A stretch of DNA of 10,643 nucleotides from the NCBI GenBank assembly GCA_032353305.1, contig JAUCNG010397812.1, forward strand, positions 1 through 10,643, read 5' to 3'. Within the stretch, counting starts at the first letter, position 1; each line of letters begins with the position of its first letter. The position numbers were made by a program, and so were the translations under genes. This document shows positions 1 to 7,688 of the stretch, one piece after another. Source of the stretch: Cephalothrix spiralis (taxonomy: Eukaryota; Nemertea; Palaeonemertea; Archinemertea; Cephalotrichidae). A model generated the notes under the pieces. It was not told the DNA's origin, searched no databases, and worked only from the letters and a program-made list of their open reading frames with translations.

Positions 1-317
1 CGACGAGCGGTTTTAAAACAGAGGAAAACATAATTCAAAACATAGGAAGAGAAGTGATATCAAAATGTTTTTAGACTGAGTGCAATTTAGACAGTGTAGA
101 AAGAAAGTAAAAAAAGAATCCATCGTTTCTTTTAAAGAAAAACCTAATTCAGTCAATTAAGGATTGGCACAATTGAGGAGAAGAAATATATGCGAAAGGT
201 TATAAACATCACTAAGTACCCAGTCTATTATTTGAAATACACTAGGATAAGTGCTCGCACTTTATTGTAAATCGAAGTAAAACAAATTAAGTTTAAATAA
301 AAAATACAGATACAATT
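1..317. other. Intronic AT-rich sequence, nothing recognised
   Basis: A-rich sequence on the + strand with stops in all frames. I see no exon, repeat structure or RNA gene. It presumably belongs to the intron upstream of 2129, though without the previous exon it could in part lie outside the gene. Confidence 0.5.
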
Positions 318-384
318 GGCGCAGTTGGGAATCGAACATACAACCATTTTGAACAGCGCTTCTATTATCTGAGCTTACTGGGCG
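318..384 (-). repeat. tRNA-like relic, probably a SINE head
   Basis: Read on the minus strand, this begins GCCCAGTAAGCTCAGATAAT and ends TTCGATTCCCAACTGCGCC. It therefore has a degenerate A box (AGCTCAGATAATAG), a near-perfect B box (GTTCGATTCCC) and a 7-bp acceptor stem (GCCCAGT/ACTGCGC) with one mismatch. At about 65 nt it is shorter than a functional tRNA, and the D and anticodon arms do not fold well. A tRNA-derived SINE head or tRNA pseudogene fits best. No convincing SINE body or tail was found downstream on the minus strand. Confidence 0.55.
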
Positions 385-557
385 AACAAAAGTTTCATTC
401 AAGTTTGAGACTTGTTTACGCTATCAATGGTGATAAGGATTGATCGTAGTTCAATAAACAATTCTCGTTTTTTTCCTCGAAAAATTTCTTTTTCGGAAGG
501 TGATCTTATAACGGCGCGGGACTTCTTCAGCAGACAAATGCTTTTTCGTTCTCGTTA

Positions 558-814
558 AGCCTACCGCACACTAGTCCGCAAAATCGCAGGAACGCTAGAA
601 CGCAACAAAAATCAAACATGTATAAGTATAACCCACACTAGTTCGCATAATCGCAGGAAAGCTAGAGAACGCCGATCCGCAGGATCGCATCAAAATTCCT
701 AGTGTGCGGGGGCATAATCGCAATTCCGCAAGATCAGCAACAAAAATCAAACATGTTTGATTTTTGTTGCGTTCTAGCGTTCCCGCGGTTCTGCGGACCA
801 GTGTGCGGTAGGCT
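558..814. mobile_element. Palindromic MITE, 63-bp TIRs, TTA target duplication
   Basis: A 257-bp non-autonomous DNA element. The 63-bp terminal inverted repeats (558-620 and 752-814) begin AGCCTACCGCACACTAG and match at 59 of 63 positions. Both ends are flanked by TTA (555-557 and 815-817), a 3-bp duplication of the TWA type typical of PIF/Harbinger transposons; that superfamily assignment is an inference. Inside lie a second diverged copy of the TIR sequence in direct orientation (about 632-672) and another inverted fragment (about 692-710). The right TIR forms a perfect 34-bp palindrome at 737-770. There is no coding capacity. The low TIR divergence suggests it is among the younger insertions here. 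Confidence 0.8.
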
Positions 815-820
815 TTAGGG

Positions 821-1342
821 CAGATGATTGGTAGAAAGTTCCCGCACTGACCAGAGTCCCGGTATGAGATAAAACTGGTTTGAAGTTCGTTCTATAGATA
901 TTTAGATATGTGGTAAAAGCCAACAACCATCCGCGCTATGATATTTAGTATACAGTAAATAGGAACACGTGCATTTATTTATTCCGATGCGATTTTATAT
1001 TTCCGCATTTGTTTAAGACATGCGCAGTTGAGTATCTCAGGGTCCGCAGTGGTCCTTTCCCCCCTATGTTTTATATACCGGTAAATCCAAATCTTTTATT
1101 TCACGAAAAGATCCAACTTTCCTATTTTTTACTACATTTGTAAATTAAAACAACTTATGATCTTCCTATTGAAAATTCTAGAATCATTGTAATTTATATT
1201 CTCATAATTCTACATTCTCACTTGTCAGAGTATCAGTCTTGCATCTGCTCGGCTAACACTCTGACTCTATCCACAATTTAAACTTTTGCATAGGATCTCA
1301 CCTGTCGACTAAAATCGTGTGATGGCCTTGATTGGTTAACCG
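821..1342. other. Intronic sequence, nothing recognised
   Basis: Mixed-composition unique-looking sequence with stops in all frames. I found no exon with acceptable splice sites, no terminal repeats and no tRNA-like boxes. Confidence 0.45.
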
Positions 1343-1512
1343 ATTCACGTGCCGGGTACAGGTGTGCAGCGTGTAAAGGAAAAGAACAGTGTCACGTTAT
1401 CTTGCTCTACTTCAAAATAACCTGGATGAAAAATGGCAAGCCAATTAAGAGAGGTGGTCGTTACAAGATTACAGACTCGGGATGCGTCATTTGTGTACGG
1501 ATATTTAAATAG
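1343..1512 (+). pseudogene. Broken immunoglobulin (I-set-like) domain relic
   Basis: Two reading frames together resemble one Ig domain. Frame 1 (from 1343) reads HVPGTGVQRVKEKN then SVTLSCSTS, a good A'-B strand region with the B-strand Cys (1403-1405). Frame 2 (1417-1509) reads ITWMKNGKPIKRGGRYKI then TDSGCVICVRIFK and stops at TAG 1510-1512; it supplies the C-strand Trp (1423-1425) and the GRYKI..SG D-E turn typical of I-set domains. Only about six residues separate Cys from Trp instead of the usual 11-14, so a deletion with frame change has occurred. The F-strand DxGxYxC is missing and a TAA lies just upstream at 1337-1339. The likely source is a domain from a multi-Ig protein (titin/twitchin, hemicentin or receptor type), copied into this intron; parent and mechanism are unknown. 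It is unrelated to DENND5. Confidence 0.6.
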
Positions 1513-1539
1513 CTCAAGCTTTTAAGAATCGGATATTAA

Positions 1540-1643
1540 GCCGGGATGGCAAAGTGGTCTCCGGCGCTTTTCTTAACTAGTTGACGGGCATTGCAGAATT
1601 AAGATCCGAACTAAGTGTCGTTGGTTCGAACCTTGCCTATGTC
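1540..1643 (+). repeat. Type II (Leu/Ser-like) tRNA relic or SINE head
   Basis: Starts GCCGGGATGGCAAAGTGGTCT, an A-box region close to leucine/serine tRNAs, and carries B box GGTTCGAACCT at 1623-1633. The long distance between the boxes fits a tRNA with an extended variable arm. The 3' acceptor strand does not pair with GCCGGGA, and the anticodon arm is not convincing, so a functional tRNA is unlikely. A relic of a tRNA-Leu/Ser-derived SINE or a decayed tRNA gene fits best. Confidence 0.5.
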
Positions 1644-1655
1644 CTATGTTTAAAA

Positions 1656-1785
1656 CAGTAAAACCCCGCAATTCGGGACACCTATCGGACCAGGAAAAGT
1701 GTCTCAAAATCTGCCGGGACCACAGAAATGTCTTTAATTCCGGGGTTCTCCCTAATTGTGAGTGTCCCTTATCGGGGTTCCACTG
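1656..1785. mobile_element. pogo/Tigger-like MITE (130 bp)
   Basis: Left end CAGTAAAACCCCGCAATTCG and right end (read inward on the minus strand) CAGTGGAACCCCGATAAGGG are imperfect terminal inverted repeats of the CAGT-gAACCCCG...GGGACAC type. This is characteristic of pogo/Tigger elements in the Tc1-mariner superfamily (established pattern). The right flank has the expected TA (1786-1787); the left flank is AA, probably a mutated TA. There is no transposase; it is a short deletion derivative. Confidence 0.75.
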
Positions 1786-1849
1786 TATATGTCTAGTTTG
1801 AAAAAAGTTTGTTTGCAGATTTTAACAGACGATTTAGATATCGATTATG

Positions 1850-1883
1850 CCAGGGTATTAAGAAATATGATATAATACCCTGG
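1850..1883. repeat. Perfect 11-bp hairpin
   Basis: CCAGGGTATTA (1850-1860) and TAATACCCTGG (1873-1883) form an 11-bp perfect stem with a 12-base loop. It is intronic, about 245 bases upstream of the DENND5 exon. No function is evident; it may be a fossil of a small foldback element. Confidence 0.6.
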
Positions 1884-2128
1884 GAACGAGGATGATAATT
1901 CTACTTAATATGTCTCTTAACTCTAATTGTAACACATGAATATCAGAAAAATCTCAAAAAAAGGAAAATCTTATTTAGTCCTATTTTCTGGTTATCTAAA
2001 ATCACAAAAAGATGTTGGTCCTATATATTTTTCAAATAATTGTCCTTTATTGAGGTGATAAATCGCTACAGATTCTGGACTATACGATTCTAACGCTAAT
2101 CTAATCTGTATCTTATTTTGTTTTTCAG

Positions 2129-2313
2129 ATTATTATCAATTGATGTTAATAGCAGAATCCCTTTGTACTTTAATATTCCCATTTAACTGGCAGCATGTCT
2201 ACGTGCCTATCTTGCCGGCATCTCTTCGACATTTTCTCGATGCTCCTGTACCTTTTATAATGGGCTTGCATCACTCAGGAAAGGACAAGTCATCGTTGCA
2301 GCTGCCCAGTGAG
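2129..2313 (+). CDS. DENND5: DENND5-like DENN-domain protein, internal exon
   Basis: Internal coding exon of a DENN-domain protein, best matched to DENND5A/B (Rab6IP1 family). The family is cytosolic, Golgi/endosome-associated Rab exchange factors; DENND5 proteins bind Rab6 through a RUN domain and activate Rab39-type GTPases (family knowledge). Visible here: 61 full codons with [20 protein letters not shown] followed by [19 protein letters not shown], the conserved core of the central DENN module. In DENND1/2 proteins the equivalent stretch reads quite differently after WQH, which favours DENND5. The acceptor is a clean polypyrimidine tract ending TTTTTCAG at 2128, with candidate branch point CTAAC at 2090-2094. 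Two bases (AT) complete a split codon, so the upstream intron is phase 1; by family alignment the codon is probably Asp. The donor is GAG|GTATGT at 2313/2314, phase 0. No start codon belongs here: the first exons lie upstream of the window. Paralogue (A or B) cannot be told; invertebrates usually have one gene. Confidence 0.92.
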
Positions 2314-2818
2314 GTATGTATCACATTTTGATATCTAATATTTATAACAAATGGTCATATTCACCGGTGGCCGTAATATACTCCGTTGGTTTTTCTTGTT
2401 GGCGTAGTTATTTTTCTATCGAATTTGCCAAGTGCGTATTTATACTCACTGAGTTTTACGCAGTAAAAAAAGGAAGTTCAAACACGCAGTTAGCAAACTG
2501 CTAACAACTATTTGACAACAGCGATTCTGATTTAAGCCAAATCGCCGTTGGTACGATTTTCCACCGATCGAATTGGTGGCGCTAGTTTTCATGACGTCAT
2601 AAAAACATTAGCAAAACAAGGGATCCGTCTTAACGAATCTTTTAGCAAAGAGTTCTGTCCGAAGGACCAAATTCTTCCGGTGCTGTGGCGCTACAGGCCC
2701 GGAGCTAGCGAGGGGGCAAGTTGCCCCTTGTAACAATTTCTGTCGGAAAAGCGGGCAAATATAGAAACAAAAAAACATCAATGAAATCCTAGAACCCTTG
2801 AAAATCATAAAAACCCAT

Positions 2819-2845
2819 GAGCCCCCTTGACCCTACACGGGGCTC
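2819..2845. repeat. Short inverted repeat before SINE copy A
   Basis: GAGCCCC (2819-2825) pairs with GGGGCTC (2839-2845). Together with the nearby GGGGCAA.G.TTGCCCC hairpin (2713-2727), it marks a GC-rich patch between the DENND5 exon and SINE copy A that probably belongs to an older, unidentified repeat. Confidence 0.4.
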
Positions 2846-2861
2846 TTTAACCCTGGCTTCG

Positions 2862-3125
2862 GGACTGGTGGCACATGAGGTAGCGCGCTCGCCATCCAAT
2901 CGGAAGGTTGCAGGTTCGAGACTCCCTAGGGTACAAACACAGACCGGGTACTGGGTTGCTCGGTCAGTAAAAATACGTGGAGTGGAACGCTGTCACTCCC
3001 TTCGTGGTAAACCGATAGAAAATAGATAAGAGTGCGGGGCATATGAGTAAATGCTCGAGTAAGCGGACCATCTGTGTCTATTTCGAGAAGTCCATGTGAC
3101 ACCCGTCATATAAGATAAGTAAGAC
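2862..3125 (+). mobile_element. tRNA-SINE copy A, nearly full length
   Basis: The most complete copy of a SINE family found four times in this window. The head is tRNA-like: A box TGGCACATGAGG (2869-2880), then GCGCTCGCC, and B box GGTTCGAGACT (2913-2923), so it would be transcribed by RNA polymerase III. The body contains CTCGGTCAGTAAAAATACGT (about 2960-2979), then GTGGAGTGGAACGCTGTCACTCC; the 3' part contains GAGTAAATGCTCGAG and CTGTGTCTATTTCGAGAAGTC. It ends in a short A/T-rich tail (ATAAGATAAGTAAG). Its CAGTAAAA.TACGTGGAG body is shared with copy D, while copies B and C have GTTAAATAAGTAGAG. I cannot match it to a named SINE family from memory. Confidence 0.8.
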
Positions 3126-3140
3126 AGACCTCACAGTTCT

Positions 3141-3366
3141 CCTAAAATATGACCATTCCTCCTAAAATCTCCTAAAATATGAACATTTCTCCTAAAATCT
3201 TCTAAAATCCTATTTTGATGAAAATGGTTAAAAGTATCAAAAAAATTCTCGTCTCGCATCGCTCGGATTAAGATTTTATGTTTATTATTTGAGCAAAGGT
3301 GCGGTACAAAAATTAAAAATTTATTAAAATCTCCTAAAATTAAAAAAGATCTAAAATCCTAAAAAT
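3141..3366 (+). repeat. CCTAAAAT-rich degenerate repeat patch
   Basis: The 8-mer CCTAAAAT occurs exactly at 3141, 3161, 3171, 3191 and 3333. Variants TTCTAAAATCC and ATCTAAAATCCTAAAAA occur near 3200 and 3350. Spacings of 10 to 20 bases suggest a decayed short tandem repeat, interrupted at about 3212-3320. It begins just after the 3' end of SINE copy A. Confidence 0.6.
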
Positions 3367-3369
3367 GAC

Positions 3370-3789
3370 TGTGGAGCCTGGTAAGAGCTTGTTCAAAATG
3401 TAGTCAGTTCACCCCAATCCATTAACCTTATCATGTAAGATATTGTTTTTTTTCTTGAAAAATTACTAAGGGTGAATCGGGGTGAATTATAATGGATCAT
3501 GACACTTTATGCTCCGACAATTCCCTTCCGAAAAAGGTCTCCTAGAATCAATTCATATGATTAATTGCAATAATTATTAAATATTAAGTCCCAGGGATGT
3601 TCTCATGCTCAGTCACGTGTGCAAAGATGAGAAATAGCGTTAAAGCTTGAAGATGCTGGGGACCATGGTGACAAACAAACATCCGGTTACCTAGACTGAT
3701 CGGGACTACATAGGTGTAAAATTCAGTCAAGATGCAGTCTTATCTGATTTTGAGTATGACGTCATATAAATTCTTGAAACGTAGCTTCA
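3370..3789. other. Intronic sequence, little recognised
   Basis: A weak inverted repeat (AGTTCACCCCAATCC near 3406 against GAATCGGGGTGAATT near 3474) is the only structure seen. A TGACGTCA octamer lies at 3757-3764. There is no coding signal. Confidence 0.4.
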
Positions 3790-3982
3790 TTGGTGGCTCG
3801 GTAAAGTTAAATAAGTAGAGTTGACGATGTCTCTCTCTCTCCGGGATAACCCGACTCTAATCGGTATAAAGAAAAAAGATTACGGTAGATTGCGGTGCTT
3901 ATAAGGGTAAATGATCGGCAAGTTGATCATTGTGTCTATTCGAGAAGTCATCTGACGCCCTGTATAGAAGAAGAAGAAGACT
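3790..3982 (+). mobile_element. tRNA-SINE copy B, 5'-truncated
   Basis: Same family as copy A but without the tRNA head. It begins at GGTGGCTCGGTAAAGTTAAA, continues with TAAGTAGAGTTGACGATGTC, and has the 3' blocks GGGTAAATGATCGGCAAG and TGTGTCTATTCGAGAAGTCA followed by TCTGACGCC. The 3' end is an (AGA)5 run at 3966-3980, which looks like the microsatellite tail used by the partner LINE. A CT run at 3830-3841 interrupts the body. It belongs with copy C by the GTTAAATAAGTAGAG signature. Confidence 0.75.
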
Positions 3983-3999
3983 CATAATCTTGAGGATCT

Positions 4000-4336
4000 T
4001 TGCAGGTTTTCGAGATATGAGCATGCGCATGTGCAGACGAGTTTAAGGGTAGCGCATGCGCAAATCGAAAAAGTTATAATGGATTCCGGAACAATAGGGG
4101 CATGTTTCTATCTGTCCGTAATACAATTATATGACGTAAAAATTGCCCAATTCTACCGTTTTGGCAATTTTGACTCTCAATAACTCGAAAACGACTTGTT
4201 TTAGACCATATAAGTGTATTGTGGATAGATAGAAACACACCACGTATTATCCGGAATCCGCTGCTATTTTTTTTCGATTTGCGCAGGCGCAACCCTAAAA
4301 CTCGACTTCGCATGTGCATATCTCGAAAACCTGCAA
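4000..4336. mobile_element. 337-bp foldback element with ~130-bp arms
   Basis: Long terminal inverted repeats, arms about 4000-4133 and 4207-4336, with a 73-bp centre. The outer ends read TTGCAGGTTTTCGAGATATG on both strands. The arms also share GCGCAAATCGAAAAA, GGATTCCGGA and GTTTCTATCT. Each arm contains an NRF-1-like palindrome (GCGCATGCGC at 4052-4061; GCGCAGGCGC at 4281-4290). There is no transposase and no clear target duplication, so this is a MITE or foldback of unknown superfamily. The reading frames of 72-100 codons inside it arise from the symmetric sequence and are not genes. Confidence 0.75.
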
Positions 4337-4988
4337 TGACAGGATTTTTATTCATGGTATCATTATCAGTATGCATTTGCCTTTCAATTCTGAAAATATC
4401 AGCCTTTGGGCATTTTGGCAGTCTTGGTAGCCCTTAAGGGACACCGTGGACATCCTCATAGTCTTATAGGGTGGAATCCAGTCTGCAGTGCCCCAAACTC
4501 CCGGGGCTCCCCGCAAAGAGTTACTGAGATATCGGCAGTCTTCAGGGGTATTTTGAGATTTGCATCACTGACGTATGTTACTGTCAGTCCCAATCTAAAT
4601 ATTTACCTTATTTTCTTTGATGTGACGTCATCTATGTATAATTTTAGCACTGATCGTTAATGTATCGCTACATTACGTTTATAGTTCGTCTCAAGTCTTA
4701 GAATTCCCTGTGCTCGTATTTATTTTATAGTAATAGACAAATAGACATTTGCCTACCTCGCAGAAACTTCATTGTTGTACTTTTATTGTGATTTATTACA
4801 GTCATTAATTTTTTCATGGGAGTCAAAAGTTTAGTCCCATAGATTGGTTTTTGTTCACTTGTCATGTTATGCCAGAATAGATCCATAATCCCCAAGTCAA
4901 TGAGAATTTGTTACATAGGAACTTTGACGATGATTAAATAGGGGATGAGGAGTTCAGGTACCGAAATAGATGAGGAATTTGGTAAATA
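4337..4988. other. Intronic sequence, nothing recognised
   Basis: Stops in all frames apart from an 84-codon chance frame near 4406-4660 with no recognisable protein. A TGACGTCA octamer lies at 4623-4630. No terminal repeats or RNA gene found. Confidence 0.4.
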
Positions 4989-5054
4989 TTTTGAAAATAA
5001 CTAAGCAGAATTTTGAAAAGAACTAAGCAGAATTTTTAAAAGAACTAAGCAGAA
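4989..5054 (+). repeat. Three tandem 22-bp repeats
   Basis: Three adjacent 22-bp units (4989-5010, 5011-5032, 5033-5054) of the form TTTTGAAAAGAACTAAGCAG plus AA, differing at one or two positions. This is a minisatellite-like local duplication in the intron, with no sign of function. Confidence 0.85.
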
Positions 5055-5709
5055 CTTGTTACCTCGCTTGTTACTTAACTGCACTGCACGTTTTATCGGC
5101 CGCACGTTATGATTTTAAAAATTCAACTGAGTGATTATAAACTGCTTTGAAATACAGTAGACAAACTACCTAGCTATGTGTGAAGACGGTGTAACGAGAT
5201 GTAATGTTTTGTACAACGTACTGAATATGGCGTTGGCCCAGGAAACATGTGTACTTTATTACAATAATTGCGGCGATAATATATGGTTAAACCTGGAATT
5301 CGAGGTCTCTAGTTGGTTAGAGACGCGGCCGAGAGACTAATTGTTATCCACTTCCTGAGATCGTTCTATTATCGAGAGGGGGAGGAGCAGGAGAATTATG
5401 GTTTTCCGATCCCCAAATTTGTCCACTCATCAACATAGATACCCAGGGTCTATCAAAAATTAGACCTTGATCACTAGTCCTTCAACAAATCACATTAATA
5501 ATAGACTGACATCGGTATAACAAAAGTTAAATCTTTTTGAATACCATACCGGAGATTAATATCATTATCTCTGGTAGATTTGAAGAGATATATCCGCTGG
5601 AAGACCTTGAATGTTAAAAGCTTTATACCCTTTCACGTGTCAAACGTAATTGGTTCTTCTTATTAGATTATACGTTGACAATAAAATGAATTGGCTGCCT
5701 TTGATACGG
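5055..5709. other. Intronic sequence with two small hairpins
   Basis: Contains a 6-bp stem GTCTCT/AGAGAC around loop AGTTGGTT (5305-5324), which resembles a tRNA D arm but has no B box downstream. A 10-bp stem with one mismatch lies at 5547-5576 (TACCGGAGAT/ATCTCTGGTA). A 37-codon frame starting at ATG 5227 encodes nothing I recognise. No gene is supported. Confidence 0.4.
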
Positions 5710-5773
5710 TGATGATTTTTCCAGAAATTTTCTTGTTTTCCTGATGATTTTTCCAGAAATTTTCTTATTTTCC
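5710..5773 (+). repeat. Two tandem 32-bp repeats
   Basis: Units 5710-5741 and 5742-5773 begin TGATGATTTTTCCAGAAATT and differ by a single base (TTCTTG against TTCTTA). The near identity indicates a recent local duplication. Confidence 0.9.
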
Positions 5774-6380
5774 TGTTAATTGATTAAACATATGGATTCT
5801 AGGAATCGTTATCTATAGGTGACTGCTAAAGTCGTTGAACAAAATCAATTTCCCTCTGGTTGATGGTGTTGAGTCCCAAGCTAAGTGCACGTCAGTATCG
5901 CAATGTTTAATCGTATGAAGAATAAATTGATCTATTCTTGATTGTATTGAGAACATGTAGATTTAATGGTGTCATTGTTAGCACTATTTTTTTCTCGCGA
6001 AATTTTCAAGCATAATCCATGATCATCCATGAAGTTACTGGAATCTATATTATAGCCTACAAAAGCTACAAGGCTACAAAACGAGTAGGTTTATTACAAT
6101 TATATAAATGGTAATTCCTTATTTGGTGATATTGAGTTTCATCATCGATTTCAATGTAATACTTAAACAAGTATTTGTTCTTTGATAAATAGTTAACATA
6201 TAGAGCTTATAATCAAAACAACTTGTAGATATTTTGACTGGTATCCTTCCTATCGCAGATCAACAAGCGAGTTAGCTAAAAGTGAGTGCCCTAACGATAT
6301 TATTCGAATTGGCCAATCGTATCGCGTAAAATTATTCACCAAGCTCAGCTAACTGGTAACTGGACATATTCTTATATCAT
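5774..6380. other. Intronic sequence, nothing recognised
   Basis: AT-rich with stops in all frames. No inverted repeats longer than a few bases, no tRNA boxes and no protein similarity could be seen. Confidence 0.4.
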
Positions 6381-6627
6381 ACTGACGGCGTCAGATGACT
6401 TGCTCAAATAGACACAGACGATCCGCTTTATGAGCATTTACCCTTAATTCTCTATTTTCTGTATACTGATTGGTAGTCGGTTTTCCCTGAATGGAGTTAC
6501 AACGTCCCACTCTACTTATTTAACATGACCGAGCCACCTAGGAGGCAGTTTACGCTGCAGAACTTGCCCAAGGTTCTACTTGATTGAAAGAAGCGTCGAA
6601 CCCGGGTCTCGAACCCGGTAACTCCGG
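6381..6627 (-). mobile_element. tRNA-SINE copy C, minus strand
   Basis: On the minus strand it reads, 5' to 3': B box GGTTCGAGACC within a CCGGGTTCGAGACCCGGG palindrome (about 6602-6618), a head-body linker, GGTGGCTCGGTCATGTTAAA then TAAGTAGAGTGGGACG, AAAACCGACTACC, GGGTAAATGCTCATAAAGCG and CTGTGTCTATTTGAGCAAGT, followed by CATCTGACGCC. The A box has been lost, so the 5' end is truncated or replaced. The body and 3' end match copies A and B closely. It groups with B in the GTTAAATAAGTAGAG subfamily. Confidence 0.78.
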
Positions 6628-6703
6628 ATCAAGGGACATACATTTTTTCTATGAAATCTTGATGGTTTTGGTGGCGCCAGAATCCCGGAAAAGTGTATTT
6701 GGG

Positions 6704-6739
6704 CTCTACCCTAGAACTTTTGGAATTTTTAGGGTAGAG
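6704..6739. repeat. Perfect 10-bp hairpin
   Basis: CTCTACCCTA (6704-6713) and TAGGGTAGAG (6730-6739) form a perfect stem with a 16-base loop, in the intron. No known function or element is recognised. Confidence 0.55.
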
Positions 6740-6744
6740 TAAGG

Positions 6745-7372
6745 ACCATTTATGCAATGTTGGAGTATTGGTGGATATTTCTCTAACTTTAAATTTAGAA
6801 TTTACTAGGAAAAATACATAATTTAATTTGGTGTTGAAATACAGTACGATTTTAAAAGATTTGAATTTGATTATTTCCTGGCCTCGGGTGCATTCGGTAA
6901 TAAAATAGGATTTCAAAGAATTAAAGTGTAGCAAACATGTTCGAGGTTGAAATTATCGATCATTTTATGAGATTCTTGTGTTATCCCAAAATAATGTGAA
7001 AAATATTAACTGTTTGTATTGTTTAAACTTCGAATGAATCAATTTTTAAAAAACGCAAAATTAAATCTATTTATGATTTCAAATTATGCAACCACTTCAG
7101 TTTAGGCCATCGTTTCAGTATCTAGGCTATTGCTTCTAGGCATTTAATTCTTCTAAAGAGGCGGAATCAACGATAGTGACGTCACACTAAAACAAAATAT
7201 TTATGTTATTTATTTTGTCTCGAAATAACTCAAGAAGGGAATTCCTGAAATTGAGGCGCTTAGTTTGCCATTTTAGTTGAAAAACGCTCAATGTAGCGAG
7301 AAACAACATACCTTTGTAATGACGAGGTGATTCTGCAGTCAGTAGTAACAGCAGGTACTTCCAGGACATATA
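6745..7372. other. Intronic sequence, nothing firmly recognised
   Basis: Contains a palindromic GTGACGTCAC at 7176-7185. Overlapping minus-strand frames of 60-75 codons at about 7187-7487 encode no protein I recognise; their composition and the G run within them argue for chance or for an unidentified repeat. Confidence 0.35.
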
Positions 7373-7478
7373 GGGGGGGGGGTTGGTGTGGTGGTTTGGT
7401 AGGCATTGTTAGTACGTTCAACCCTACCCTAGCAATTAACCCTACCACTTTACGAGCTCTAAGCCTAACCCTAACCCC
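7373..7478 (+). repeat. G10 run and telomere-like degenerate repeats
   Basis: A run of ten G (7373-7382) is followed by GGT-rich sequence, then by several CCCTA-type motifs ending in CCTAACCCTAACCCC (7464-7478). Two tandem TTAGGG-type units are too few to call a true interstitial telomere; a degenerate low-complexity patch is the safer reading. Confidence 0.45.
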
Positions 7479-7688
7479 TCTAGGCAATGTTATATAACAC
7501 TGAACAACATGTTATTTAGTGCGACCGATATTTTTTTCGAATCGCAAATTCATCCGCGCTACATCGCGAAAACGCGATATTAACGATTTTTTTCTTGCCG
7601 ATCAATACGATCAAAAGAATTTCCTTTATTTCTTAGTTTGGAAACAGTTGATTTGCATTTATCGACAGCAATTTTTAGAAGGCCAAAT

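Noticed and set aside
2817-3029. A 70-codon + strand frame
   Set aside because: It is a translation of SINE copy A's tRNA head and body.
4074-4376. A 100-codon minus-strand frame and a 72-codon plus-strand frame
   Set aside because: Both are produced by the inverted arms of the 4000-4336 element.
5305-5338. Possible tRNA D-arm/A-box (GTCTCT AGTTGGTT AGAGAC)
   Set aside because: No B box or acceptor stem follows within tRNA distance.
5227-5340. A 37-codon frame starting with ATG
   Set aside because: Too short, no recognisable sequence, intronic, and no sign of its own promoter.
5709-5745. Possible C/D-box snoRNA (GTGATGA ... CTGA)
   Set aside because: The boxes are only about 30 bases apart and recur because of the 32-bp tandem repeat; no terminal stem.
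7464-7478. Interstitial telomere
   Set aside because: Only two CCCTAA units in a row, within generally CCCTA-rich degenerate sequence.
7187-7487. Overlapping minus-strand frames of 60 and 75 codons
   Set aside because: No protein family recognised. The longer frame passes through the G run and telomere-like patch; no acceptor/donor pair makes a convincing exon.
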